NCBI GenBank assembly: GCA_023807065.1 | Contig: JAJJLU010000021.1 | Location: 1 to 44,765 of the forward strand | Direction: 5' to 3' | Length of the DNA: 44,765 nucleotides | Origin: Isotricha intestinalis | Lineage: Eukaryota; Ciliophora; Litostomatea; Vestibuliferida; Isotrichidae | Shown: positions 11,201 to 19,997 of the stretch, piece by piece | How the letters are laid out: every line of letters starts with the position of its first letter | Position numbering within the stretch: the stretch's first letter is position 1 | Translations under genes and position numbers: made by a program | Notes under the pieces: generated by a model | The model's input: the letters and a program-made list of their open reading frames with translations, nothing else | The model's database searches: none | Told to the model about the DNA's origin: nothing

Positions 11201-11762
11201 TTCCTATAGTTTGTGTATTTTCAATAACATTAATAATAATTGAAGAAGTTATAATTAAACAAAATATACTACACATAATATTATATAATTCCCTATTAAC
11301 ATCACTTTTAATGAATCTTGAACAATTTAAAAAATTAAATGTTCTCCATGCTATAAATGAACTTGTTATCATATGAGAATTATTAATTAAATCTTCTTTC
11401 ATTCCTACAAAAGGTCTTGAAAAAAAATAGGGAATTACACTGACAATTTCAATGAAAAATGTAAAAAAATATTTTAATGAAAAATCCACTGTTCCTGATA
11501 TTATATCTGTTATAAAATCTAAAAGAAAATAACATCTACTTATAAAATTAAAAATAAAAAAACCATTTTCATGTCTTAATACTAAATTTGGAAGGTATGT
11601 TGTTAAAATATATATTATTATACATGTTAATGATAATAGAATGTTCAATAATAAAAATATAAAATTGCTTTTTATTTCAATTACTATTTTTTGAAAATTG
11701 GAATTGTTAGAATTATCATATTTTCCATTGTTTAATATTATACTTTCATCTTCTTCTTCCAT
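8286..11762 (-). CDS. BK/Slo-type potassium channel-like protein with an altered filter
   Basis: A 1158-residue protein. Hydrophobic helices occupy about residues 33-260, followed by tandem RCK nucleotide/ion-sensing domains. RCK1 (about 275-400) has the Slo hallmarks GNISNGSIVVLLQEYF, FYFEGDPLKLNDLQRCQF and MLLCNKQTDDSAAEDSKTI. A second RCK-like unit starts near residue 720 (GHIIICGVCQNLIDF). Slo channels are K+ channels gated by voltage and intracellular ions at the plasma or ciliary membrane. The pore loop is abnormal: the canonical TMSTVGYGD is T220-I-A-I-I-G-Y-Y-S228, so the filter threonine and second glycine are lost. The putative S4 (about 135-155) has few basic residues. Asn/Asp-rich inserts near 430-470 and an acidic, glutamate-rich C terminus complete it. 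The fold assignment is firm; K+ selectivity is doubtful. Confidence 0.88.
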   Translation of the reverse strand: MEEEDESIILNNGKYDNSNNSNFQKIVIEIKSNFIFLLLNILLSLTCIIIYILTTYLPNLVLRHENGFFIFNFISRCYFLLDFITDIISGTVDFSLKYFFTFFIEIVSVIPYFFSRPFVGMKEDLINNSHMITSSFIAWRTFNFLNCSRFIKSDVNRELYNIMCSIFCLIITSSIIINVIENTQTIGKYWLFLERDCNDNYNCLGTNDSILSSFFFVMTTIAIIGYYSTISSVLGRIIIIVLILLSVIEIPALSSDLMVQLSSKSVYARTAYKMLEGVQFILISGNISNGSIVVLLQEYFHPDHGEDERHALILLPQRPDTNMKSLLQEYPNKLFYFEGDPLKLNDLQRCQFRNASMIMLLCNKQTDDSAAEDSKTIIQAMAIKKYFSQEEENKRKDSFGTFTGTINNLYRTTRTIALDQNPNSAKQNEDNNSSNNDSENDKKNKNGTNTTDNNNNTNDKGENNGSSLIIQLLRPESEHHFALSISKNNTTDQIVCIDELKLSLLAKSCLCRGIIALISNLIITNNFEEGIEKQLGNSKWIDEYKHGKDYEIYKIPLEYLRGYKFSICAEKIYNEKKMILFGLNIESKSDNSNIVLLSPMDFIIPIKRDVNVFGYLLAKDQGDADEVTQWEKTQKRVEITKINYGEFNINKRRTNKNVELEEGEIEIETNLKNNDIYSTDALSLAKICHITTEHIAKTSVTIDSIDKMLIAKGHIIICGVCQNLIDFIKPLRAKNLPKSLVPTIVILSKELPDDKVWNTISFFEQIYLVQGDSMKKSDLKRAGIRSAKRVVILAPGINEISQFTLNKKLKNLKVNKEEDENNENENNISARKLTREEEDLLDAKTIFKYNMISKINKDIFCVIELINPSNVSFLNNRTRKNNDEYLFIKAGLNIDATASFAAGEVYYSSIMDNVITQAYYNPSLLSVLKKLIVGDEQSNLKNKNILNRYSNITSGNLYLINMPMGIFPNNILTYGKVKFEDVFKIFIQKKIIVIGVYRSGELNANPNISGENKINYNIKMKNFGESSFYYVVTAPEENFEVSPKDKLFVIAPEYPDIDSLNNGGQNNNKDEDLISSDDPVGNFKVHTKKIEEKKEIRREIDEEGEEKLKNFNEELKETRSLLDDIQNCINKVQNDSNKIIANSIKKKLNAISKGKKNV

Positions 11763-12126
11763 ATTTTTATATTTTTTTTTAAAATTATTTTTTTATTTAA
11801 AAATATATTTTTTATTCTCACATTTTCATCAATAAATTTAAATAATATTATAATAGCATTTAGAAATTTTATTTTTTGCTCTTCATTAGGTAAATTATCA
11901 TTAATTTTTTCATTATAAATATCAAAATAATTCAATTTCTTTATAATAATTTGATTTTCATTTAGATTTCTTTTTTTTTAATTATTTTCAATATTTTTTT
12001 CATTCTAATCAATATAGTTATTGTTATATTTATATAATTACAAAATAAAGTTTTATCTTCAATCTATTTTATTCATTAATTAAATTTTCATTTAGTAATT
12101 CATTTAATTCTTTATTTTCTCTATAT
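11738..12126 (-). pseudogene. Stop-interrupted coding-like stretch
   Basis: On the minus strand one frame reads as helical protein but is punctuated by TAA. It starts YRENKELNELLNENLINE from about 12125, then TAA, then NRLKIKLYF up to a plausible 37-nt intron (GTAATT...GATTAG). After that come NEKNIENN, a second TAA and KKRNLNENQIIIKKLNYFDI. It continues as an open frame (ATG 11933-11935) that overlaps the first codons of the channel gene. Both stops sit where glutamine would look natural. I see no start codon for the whole. It could be a decayed gene, or a gene with tolerated stops. Confidence 0.3.
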
Positions 12127-12197
12127 AAAAAATTAAAAAAATAAAAATAAATTTATTCCTTTTAAATTTTAAACAATTAAATAAATAAAAAACCTGA

Positions 12198-13982
12198 TTA
12201 ATTATCTTCTAAACCTTTAAAATATTTATTATCTTTTAAAAGTTCTTGACTATCTAAAACATTTTCTTCATTTAAATTATTTATGCTATGATGTTCACTT
12301 TCTAAGCCTTCAATATTTAAATGTTGTTTATTATCATTATCAAGATTATTTAAAATATCTGTATCAATATCATTATTTAAATGTTGAGAATCTAAATCTA
12401 AATTATTACGTAAATCAATATCTTCTAATCCTTCAACCATTTGAGGAGAATTAATTGGATTTTCACCTAATTGAATTTGTAATTTAGAAATTTCATCATC
12501 TTTACTTTGAATTAATTCTTCAAATTTTTTTGTCAATTCATTTATTTCATTATCTTTTTTTATATTTTCTTCTAAAGCTTTTTTTATTTCTAAATCTATT
12601 TCTTCTTTATTTTCACTATTTAATTCTTCTTCTTGTAAAATTTCATCAAAATTTATATTTAATGTTGATATATTTGTTTCTCCTTTTTTTAACGATTCTT
12701 CTACTTTTTCTGTATTTTCTTTTAATTCTTTTATTTTATTTTCTTTCTCTTCTATTATTAATTTTAATTCTTCATTTTCTTCTTTTATTTTTTCAAGTTT
12801 TTTTTCTAATTCTTTTTCTTTTATTAATAAATCTTTTTTATCTTCATATTTATCATCAATTTTCTTTTTCATTTTCTCATTTATTTCTCTTATTTTTTTC
12901 TGATCTTCTGTTATTTTCATTATTATATCATTTAATTGTTTAATTTGAGAATCTTGATTTATTAAATTATTTCCTTCAAAATTACTTAAATAATTTCCTT
13001 CTTTTCCTTTTATAATAAAATCTTCATTTACTCCTGATATAGTTCTTATTGTTAATTTTAATCTTTTAATTAATTCCTCATTGTCATTTCTTCTTTGTTG
13101 ATAAGAATCTTTTAATAAATTTAAATCATTTTCTTTAGATTTTAAACTATCTAATGTCAATTTTAATTTTTCTAAATATTGCATTAAATTATTATAATTA
13201 TCTTGATAAACAATTATATTTTTCTCATTTTGTTGATTTGTTATTTCTATTTCTGCATTTTTTCTATTTAAATCTTCTATTGATAATATTTGATCTCCAT
13301 ATTTAGAATATAAATCATCATTTTCTTTTTTTATTTTATCACTTTCTTTCTCAATTAATATTATTTTATCTGTTAATTCTAAATTTTCATGAATCATATT
13401 ATTTAAATTTTCTTTTATATTACGCATAAATGTTTGAAGATTTAAATCAAATTTTGAAAAAATTGAATTTGTTTTTGATAAATTATTAACTCTACTTTCA
13501 TAATTTTTTAATTCTATTTCTAATAATTTATTTTCATTTCTTAATTCATTATTTGCTTGTTTTAAAACTTTATTAGCTATATTTAATTTATCAATTTCTT
13601 TAGGAATTGAAATTTTATTGTCAATTTTATCAAAAGTATTAGGTTGTTGAATAAATTGATAATTCTTATTACCATAATAATTATAGGAAGGTAAATTATA
13701 ATTATTATAAGTGTTAAAATTAGTTTGATTATTAATAATTACTTTTTTTTCTTCCATTATATTATCAATTTCATCATCAAGATAATCATCTTCTAAATCA
13801 AAAGGTTCATCATCATTTACATTATCAACTGAATGATAAGATGAATTTTTTGATATACTATAATCATCTTTATAATCCATCCAATGTCTACTTTGATCAT
13901 TATATCCTAAATTATTCATATTATTATTATAAATATGACTAACATTAAAACTAGTTCCTATTCCATAAGTATTGTATGACAT
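12198..13982 (-). CDS. Coiled-coil protein
   Basis: The true start is ATG 13980-13982 (MSYNTYGIGTSFNVSHIYNN). The frame is open a few codons further upstream but has no ATG there. The product is about 594 residues. An Asn/Asp-rich head (to about 110) contains an acidic patch, DEPFDLEDDYLDDEIDNIM. A long heptad coiled coil runs from about 130 to 500, followed by an acidic Asn/Leu-rich tail ending GLEDN. No motor, kinase or membrane signature is visible. Ciliates have very many such structural coiled-coil proteins, often basal-body or cortical, but nothing here places it. It diverges from the BBS1 gene, with 75 bases between the two starts. Confidence 0.7.
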   Translation of the reverse strand: MSYNTYGIGTSFNVSHIYNNNMNNLGYNDQSRHWMDYKDDYSISKNSSYHSVDNVNDDEPFDLEDDYLDDEIDNIMEEKKVIINNQTNFNTYNNYNLPSYNYYGNKNYQFIQQPNTFDKIDNKISIPKEIDKLNIANKVLKQANNELRNENKLLEIELKNYESRVNNLSKTNSIFSKFDLNLQTFMRNIKENLNNMIHENLELTDKIILIEKESDKIKKENDDLYSKYGDQILSIEDLNRKNAEIEITNQQNEKNIIVYQDNYNNLMQYLEKLKLTLDSLKSKENDLNLLKDSYQQRRNDNEELIKRLKLTIRTISGVNEDFIIKGKEGNYLSNFEGNNLINQDSQIKQLNDIIMKITEDQKKIREINEKMKKKIDDKYEDKKDLLIKEKELEKKLEKIKEENEELKLIIEEKENKIKELKENTEKVEESLKKGETNISTLNINFDEILQEEELNSENKEEIDLEIKKALEENIKKDNEINELTKKFEELIQSKDDEISKLQIQLGENPINSPQMVEGLEDIDLRNNLDLDSQHLNNDIDTDILNNLDNDNKQHLNIEGLESEHHSINNLNEENVLDSQELLKDNKYFKGLEDN

Positions 13983-14057
13983 TTTTATTTTCAATTATAG
14001 GATTTTTAATAATTTGTTTTACTGAAACAATTAAAAAATCAAATTATAATAAAAAAA

Positions 14058-15979
14058 ATGTTTTTTTATCCTCCAACCAATTTTTCGAAAGGATCATCAA
14101 AGCCATCACCAAGGCCATCATCACAAGTATCAAAAGTAGAAAAAGTTGAAACAGGAATAATAAAAGGGCCTCCGATACGTGAAATATCAATAAATAATAT
14201 AGCAAGAATAAAAGCTTTTAATACTTATATAGCATTAGGAGATATACTTCAAGATAATAATTATAGATTAATAGTAATAGACACATCAAAAAATTTAAAA
14301 ATATTCAAAGGAAATGTTTTACAAGATGAATCTAAATTATCTATTTTTCCTTCTGGATTAATAGTTTATTATGGTGATGATCCTAGTTCAAGAAAGATAA
14401 TTCCTTTATTAGCTGTTGCTGGAGGAAATACTATTTTTATTTATAGAAATTTAAAAGGTATTATTAAATATCCTTTACCTGATCAAAAAATGAATGGAGA
14501 AGAAAGTTCTATTTATCAACAATATAATAATGGCTTAATTGATGGGACTAATTGCCTTAATCAATTACAAAATTTAGCTGATAGATTAATTGATATTCAT
14601 TTTGATTATGATAATGATAATGATAATGATAATAATGATGATAATGAAAATAATGATAATAATAATAATAATAACAGTAATAAAGATAAAGAAAATAAAA
14701 ATGAACCTTTATCACAAATGACTTTAGAATTATTAAGTTTGAAAACTGAAGAAGCTCAATTAAAATTTTTAGAAGATAATAAAACTACTAAAGTTTTGAT
14801 TAGAAATTATATTACTTGTATAAATTATATTAAAAAGGATAATTCTAATGATTTAAAAGCTTCAAGTTATTTAATAGTTGGAACTGAAAATTGTTTAATT
14901 TATGTGATTGATCATAATAATAAAACACCTTTATTAAAAAAAAGAATATACGAAGTTCCTTTTATAATTGAAACTCAAGGAGGATATAATACTGAGCATA
15001 AAATTTTTGTAAGTGATAGAGGATGTAATGTTTATATTCTTAAAAAAGATATAATATTAAATAAATTTATTATGCCACAACCTTTAGTCAATTTACTTAT
15101 CTCTAAAAACAATTTTTATATTGGAACAATAGGAAATAATTATATTAGTTATACTTTATCAGGAAATATTGTTTTTAAAATAAATCAACCTTCTATAATA
15201 ACATGTATGGAAATTTATTATAGAAAAAGTGAAGATTTAAATATAATAATAATTGCTTTGAAAAATAAAGAAGTTAGATTTTATAATGATAAAAAATTAA
15301 TTATAGTAATGAATGTACATGATAATATTTTTGGAATGAAATATGGCAAATATCAAATGATAGAAGATTGTTTAGTTTTATCAACTTATTCAGGAATAAT
15401 AATGATCAAACAATTTGGAAATGATATAAAATTTTCAGAAATAAAATATGAAGAAAAAAAAAAAGAAGAAGGTAAAATATTAGTACCTAAAAAAAGTCCA
15501 TTATATTTAGATTTAATAGAAAGAGAAAAAGAAAATAGTTTTCATATGCAAAACACATTTCAAAATGATTTATTGAGAATAAGATATAAAGCAATGATTC
15601 ATATGTTAAAATGTTAAAAATAGGAAATGCACCTCAAAATTATTCTTCTTCAAGTACAATTAAAATTTCTGGGTCTTTAGAAGGTTTAGGACCAAATTTT
15701 AAATTAAATTTAATTTTAGATAATTCAGGGCATGAACCTATAATAAATGCAGTTTTAACTTTAGATTATAATAGGAAAGTATTCTATTTTGACAAAGAAA
15801 ATATAATTTTAAGTATTATTATGCCTCATGTTCCTATTAAATATTCTCTTCCTTTTAAAAATATAAGTGAAAATGGATCTTCTGGAATGATAAAAATTAT
15901 TATTATGGATAAATTTAAAAATTCTCCTTTAATACAATCAACTATTAAAGTTCCTGTTTCAGAATTAGAAATGCTTTAA
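14058..15979 (+). CDS. BBS1: BBS1, BBSome subunit, interrupted by an 8-bp duplication
   Basis: The frame from ATG 14058 carries the BBS1 N-terminal beta-propeller (YRLIVIDTSKNLKIFKGN, AVAGGNTIFIYRNLKGIIKY). It continues to the conserved helix ending RIRYKAMIHMLK and then hits TAA 15615-15617. The C-terminal GAE-type domain (SLEGLGPNFKLNLILDNSG, then SGMIKIIIMDKF) continues in another frame to TAA at 15979. The break coincides with a tandem duplication of ATGTTAAA at 15603-15618; one copy would restore one frame of about 637 residues. Human BBS1 has 593. No GT-AG intron fixes the frame. An Asp/Asn-rich insert sits near residues 180-215. BBS1 belongs to the BBSome, the ciliary membrane-protein trafficking coat. 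The break may be a sequencing or assembly error, a broken allele or recoding. Confidence 0.85.
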
Positions 15980-16081
15980 ATTAATAAATTATAGAAATTT
16001 TAATTATATAAAAATATTAAAGGTATTTAATATATATTAAATATTTAACAAAAATTAAATATTTTTTCACAATTTAAAAAA

Positions 16082-17281
16082 ATGAAAAAAGAAAATTTTT
16101 CTTTATTTTCCTTAATTGAAATACGTTTTGCTGATCCAATAAGTTCAATAGGTTTATCAGAGAAAAATATAGTAATAGGAACAATGATGGGAAGATTAAC
16201 ATCATTATCATTAATAGACAAAAAAACTACACTATTAAATGAATTAAGTCCAGAAAATATAACAGGAATAATTTTTGATGATACAGGAAATTATTTTTAT
16301 GCTTCAATTGGTGATGATGAAATATTAAAATTTGAATCTGATTCAAATAATACAAATCCATTATCAAAAATAAAAAATTATAAAAATGAATTATTACATA
16401 GTAAAAAATGTGAAAATATGATTTCTTTAATATCAAAAAAATATTTAATGTTAATTGAACTTGCTCCTCAAGAAGAAGGAGATATAACAATAAATAATTA
16501 TGATGCTTATTGTCAATTAACAAATATTGAAAATGAACAAAAAATTAATTTTAATATTGAAATGACTAATTATTCAATTCCTTTAGATTTTAATGGATTA
16601 TATTTTGTATGGGTTGAATTTCTTTCTGATAAAGAAAGAAATTTATGTATTAAAAATGTATTAGATAATAATGAACCAAGTTTTAAATTAGGGTTAGATA
16701 AAAATTTTGGCCATATAAGTCATTGTAAAATAATAAATGATTATAATATTTTTCTAGTCAGAGATTTAAATAAATGTGAAATAAGAGAAATTAATGAAAA
16801 ATTTACTTTAATTAAAAGTTTTAAAAGTATTGGTGATGAAGTAATAGCAATTGATTATTTTTTTAAACATGAAAAAACTCAAAATGAATTTTTAAATGAA
16901 AAAAATTTTAATTTAAATAAAAATGATGAAATTTTAAAAGTAAAAAGTATTCCATTAACAACTGGAAATTTAATTAATAAAAGTTCTGAAAATGATATAA
17001 TGAAAGAATGTAATAATTCTAATAAAGATTCAAGTATTCATGATATTGATAAAACTTTTAATGGTATTATTGCTATTTTAGATATTGATGGTAATGTAAA
17101 TTTTTATGAAAATAATATTATTAGAAAAAAATTTAATTTATATGATATTAAAGAAATTAATCAAGATCAAAAAAAAAAAATGTTCTTTTCTATGGGTTAT
17201 GCTTATTTTATTAAATGTAATCAAAATTTCATTTGTGTTTCTACTGATCATGGATGTTATGTTATAAAAAATAAAAATTAA
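16082..17281 (+). CDS. Beta-propeller-like (WD40-type) hypothetical protein
   Basis: A 399-residue frame 102 bases downstream of BBS1. It has short beta-rich repeats in the manner of degenerate WD40 blades: SSIGLSEKNIVIGTMMGRLT, ITGIIFDDTGNYFYASIGDD and, at the C terminus, FNGIIAILDIDGNVNFYENN and NFICVSTDHGCYVIKN. An Asn/Lys-rich loop of about 60 residues precedes the last blade. There is no signal peptide or membrane segment. Propellers usually act as protein-interaction platforms. Its position beside BBS1 is suggestive but no evidence of a shared complex. I do not recognise the family. Confidence 0.65.
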   Translation: MKKENFSLFSLIEIRFADPISSIGLSEKNIVIGTMMGRLTSLSLIDKKTTLLNELSPENITGIIFDDTGNYFYASIGDDEILKFESDSNNTNPLSKIKNYKNELLHSKKCENMISLISKKYLMLIELAPQEEGDITINNYDAYCQLTNIENEQKINFNIEMTNYSIPLDFNGLYFVWVEFLSDKERNLCIKNVLDNNEPSFKLGLDKNFGHISHCKIINDYNIFLVRDLNKCEIREINEKFTLIKSFKSIGDEVIAIDYFFKHEKTQNEFLNEKNFNLNKNDEILKVKSIPLTTGNLINKSSENDIMKECNNSNKDSSIHDIDKTFNGIIAILDIDGNVNFYENNIIRKKFNLYDIKEINQDQKKKMFFSMGYAYFIKCNQNFICVSTDHGCYVIKNKN

Positions 17282-17354
17282 TTTTTTTAGTTTATTTATA
17301 AATATTTCTTTTCTTTAAAACATTTAGTTTTTATTATTTCATTAAAATTAAATA

Positions 17355-17990
17355 ATGGATGTTAAAATTTTTCCAAATCCTTTAATCATTACAAGAGAAA
17401 ATGAAAATGATTATTTTCAATCTTATTTAACTATTAAAAATCTGAGTAATAACATTATAATATTTAAAGTTTTTCTAAGTCAAAAATCAATGTCATATAC
17501 AGTAAAACCAATATTATCTTTTTTAAATCCTTTCAAACAAATAAATATATTATTTACAAAAGTAAATCATAATGAAGAAAATAATATAAAAGATAAATGC
17601 TTGATTAGAATTTATCCTATAAATAAATCAATTGAAACAAATGAAGAAGCAAAAGAATTAATTAATAATAAAAATTATAATGAAAAAGAAGTTATTGAAG
17701 AAATAATTTATATTTTAAATGATGTTAAAAATTCTAAAAATAATGATTTAAGATTAAAAATTATAAAAATTGGAAAAGACATTGAAAATCTAAGACAACA
17801 ATTAGAAACAATTAAAATCAATAAAATAATGATGAAAGAGAAAACAAATTCTTTAAAACAAAAAGATAATAAAAAAAATAACAATGAAAATCATTCAATA
17901 ACTTTTTCTTTATTTATTATATTATTAACTTTAATTTTAGGAGCATATTTAGCAAAAATAAAAAATATTTATTTCTCAAAACCAAAATAA
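17355..17990 (+). CDS. VAP-like tail-anchored ER protein (MSP domain)
   Basis: A 211-residue protein. Residues 1-~100 form an MSP (major sperm protein) domain: an N-terminal beta strand MDVKIFPNPLIITREN, then YLTIKNLSNNIIIFKVFLS, then YTVKPILSFLNPFKQINILF, the equivalent of the YCVRPNxGxIxP segment of VAPs. A coiled coil follows (about 110-165), and a single C-terminal membrane segment (about 183-203) ends in a short basic tail. This order (MSP, coiled coil, tail anchor) is that of VAMP-associated proteins, which sit in the ER membrane and recruit FFAT-motif partners at contact sites. The length is close to the family norm of about 240. Confidence 0.85.
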   Translation: MDVKIFPNPLIITRENENDYFQSYLTIKNLSNNIIIFKVFLSQKSMSYTVKPILSFLNPFKQINILFTKVNHNEENNIKDKCLIRIYPINKSIETNEEAKELINNKNYNEKEVIEEIIYILNDVKNSKNNDLRLKIIKIGKDIENLRQQLETIKINKIMMKEKTNSLKQKDNKKNNNENHSITFSLFIILLTLILGAYLAKIKNIYFSKPK

Positions 17991-18011
17991 TTAAATAAAA
18001 AATTTTTGAAA

Positions 18012-18491
18012 TTAAATTAATTTAAATTTCTTCAGAATATATTCAAATTCTTTATATTTAATTTCAGTTCCATTTGCACTTATTCTTCTAAATATATCTT
18101 TTAATTCATCAATATTTAAATTCACATTTAATTCATAAGCAATTTCAATAAGATTTTCTAAAGTAATAGTTTTATTTTTTTGATCATCAATAAATAAATT
18201 AAACATTGATTTTGTCCCTTTTAATTGTTTACCAAAAAATTCAACAAATTGATTATAAGTATACTTTTCATCATTTAAATCTTCTAACAAATTATATATT
18301 ATTGGTTCTTCTTCTTCATAATTTAATGATTCTATTGCTGATTTTATTTCTTTCATATTTATTACTCCTTTCCCGTCTACATCAAAAAGATCAAAAGCTT
18401 TTCTTATTTCTTCTAATATATCATCTGATAATATATTATTATCTTCTTCTAATAATTTCTCATCTGAATATTTTTCAATTCCATCTTCCAT
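18012..18491 (-). CDS. Centrin/calmodulin-like EF-hand protein
   Basis: A 159-residue protein with the four-EF-hand size of centrins. The first hand is canonical: RKAFDLFDVDGKGVINMKEI, with the loop DVDGKGVINMKE. The second (about 67-85) and third (about 95-120, FIDDQKNKTITLENL) have lost most calcium ligands. In the fourth (IFRRISANGTEIKYKEFEYI) the loop is shortened or degenerate. Overall similarity is closest to centrins, basal-body calcium-binding fibre proteins. With one good site it should bind few calcium ions. It converges with the VAP gene and diverges from eL21. Confidence 0.8.
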   Translation of the reverse strand: MEDGIEKYSDEKLLEEDNNILSDDILEEIRKAFDLFDVDGKGVINMKEIKSAIESLNYEEEEPIIYNLLEDLNDEKYTYNQFVEFFGKQLKGTKSMFNLFIDDQKNKTITLENLIEIAYELNVNLNIDELKDIFRRISANGTEIKYKEFEYILKKFKLI

Positions 18492-18655
18492 TTTTATCTA
18501 TGAATTAACTAAACTATTTTTTCTTTCCAAAAAAAAAATACAGAAAAAGCCAAATAATACTCTAAAATAAATAAATAAATAAAAAAATAAAACAATAAAT
18601 AAAAAAAAAAAAAATTATAAAAACAGAAAAAAAATAAAAAAACTCATTTAAAAAA

Positions 18656-19135
18656 ATGCCTCATTCCTTTGGTTATAGAGCAAAAACCCGTGATTTATTT
18701 TCTCGTCCATTCCGTCATCACGGACCAGAACATTTATCAACATATATGACAATATACAAGAAGGGAATGTTCGTAGACATAATAGGAAATGGATCAATTC
18801 ACAAAGGAATGCCTCATAAATTTTATCATGGAAGAACAGGAAGAGTATTTGATATTTCACCTAATTCAATTGGAGTTATTGTTAATAAACAAGTAAGAAA
18901 TAGAATTGTTGAAAAAAGAATTCATGTTAGAGTTGAACATTTAAGAATTTCTACTTGCAATGATAATTTCAAAAAACATGTTAGAGATGTTGAAAAAGAA
19001 AAAAGAGATAATCCTAATGATAAAAAATCCAGAAAAAGAATACCTCAACAACCTAAAGCTGAACAAAAAATCATTCTTGATGATAAATCAGAAATTCAGT
19101 TTTATAATCCAGATTTTAAAAGAGAAATTTTCTAA
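18656..19135 (+). CDS. RPL21: 60S ribosomal protein eL21
   Basis: A 159-residue protein almost collinear with eukaryotic L21 (human 160). The N-terminal block [20 protein letters not shown] is followed by [20 protein letters not shown], then [37 protein letters not shown] and VRVEHLRIS. These are diagnostic of the family, a component of the large ribosomal subunit. Codon choice includes more C-ending and CGT codons at the 5' end than in neighbouring genes, as expected for a highly expressed gene. The leader is a long poly-A-rich stretch (18590-18650). The TAA stop at the family's normal end is one of the clearest proofs that TAA terminates here. Confidence 0.97.
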   Translation: MPHSFGYRAKTRDLFSRPFRHHGPEHLSTYMTIYKKGMFVDIIGNGSIHKGMPHKFYHGRTGRVFDISPNSIGVIVNKQVRNRIVEKRIHVRVEHLRISTCNDNFKKHVRDVEKEKRDNPNDKKSRKRIPQQPKAEQKIILDDKSEIQFYNPDFKREIF

Positions 19136-19611
19136 ATATCTATTCTATACTTATTTCTTTATTTTTCATTTTAAGGTGAATTTTTTTTTTGGATATATTT
19201 AATTTTTTTTTATTATTTTTTTTTTGATTTAATTTAATTTTTTTTTTAATTTTAAATTGTTTTTTTTTTTTTGAAAAACATTTAAATAATCACCTTAAAG
19301 AATTTTTAAAGAAAAAAAATTATAAAAAAATAATTTTATGATTTATTTAATTTATTTTTATTAAATTATTGTATTTTTTTTCATGAAATACATTAAATTT
19401 AATATAATACTTTTGATGTTTAATCTTTTGAAATAATTATATTAAAAATAAAATATAATCAATATTTTTTATTTGTTGAGGTATTTAAATAAAAAAAATA
19501 ATTTAAAAATAAAGATTTATAAAGATATATTTAATAATTATTTATTTACTATATAAATTTTGTTTTTCTTTTGCTTCTCTTAATTCTTTTTTAATATTTT
19601 ATTTTATTCAA
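19136..19611. other. A+T-rich spacer with one exon-like fragment
   Basis: About 475 bases, mostly T- and A-runs. The 3' trailer of eL21 is probably the T-rich first part. On the minus strand near 19550-19600 a frame reads KKELREAKEKQNLYSK before a stop. It looks like a continuation of the small gene at 19612-19905, but it is in another frame and no GT-AG intron joins the two. I see nothing else. Confidence 0.35.
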
Positions 19612-19905
19612 TTATTTTTTTAATTGTTCATTTGAATTTAATAAATTCAGATTCAAATTGATTGTTTTTACTCTTTTCATTTTTTTGTTTTTCTTGAATG
19701 TTTTTGATAATGTATCATTAATCTTAATTTCTTTTTTTAATTTAATTATTTTTTCACTAAGTTCTTTTAATTCTTTTTTTATTGAGTTTTCTTTAGGAAG
19801 ATATAAATTTTTCCTATTTTTTATTTTCTCTAATTGTTTTATATACATTTGATGAGATATTGGATCAACCATTTCTTTATTGAAAAAAAAGAATATTTTC
19901 ATCAT
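19612..19905 (-). CDS. Small basic helical protein
   Basis: A 97-residue frame from ATG 19903-19905. An internal ATG at 19869-19871 (MVDPISHQMYIKQLEKIKNR) is an equally plausible start, because the preceding residues are a phenylalanine run that looks like leader DNA. It is a lysine-rich helix with coiled-coil character (KKELKELSEKIIKLKKEIK). There is no known domain. The real C terminus may lie further downstream, since KKELREAKEKQNLYSK follows in another frame, so the gene model may be incomplete. Confidence 0.4.
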   Translation of the reverse strand: MMKIFFFFNKEMVDPISHQMYIKQLEKIKNRKNLYLPKENSIKKELKELSEKIIKLKKEIKINDTLSKTFKKNKKMKRVKTINLNLNLLNSNEQLKK

Positions 19906-19997
19906 TTAATTTTTTCATTTTTAATTATAAAATTTCTTTTAATTTCCCTTTTTATTATTTTAAAAATAAAAAAATAATAATAATTTAGATAGTAAAA

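Noticed and set aside
12530..12943. 137-codon open frame on the plus strand
   Set aside because: It is a Leu/Phe-rich antisense shadow of the coiled-coil gene at 12198-13982. The same applies to other Leu/Phe/Ile-only frames opposite coiled-coil genes (for example 36368-36835, 36875-37240, 21789-22103 and 16227-16523).
13983..13994. Start of the coiled-coil gene at 13994
   Set aside because: The codon there is TTG. The first ATG in frame is 13980-13982.
15605..15623. 19-nt intron (GTTAAA...AATAG) repairing BBS1
   Set aside because: Removing it puts the following codons in the wrong frame and does not reach the conserved GAE sequence. The 8-bp duplication explains the break better.
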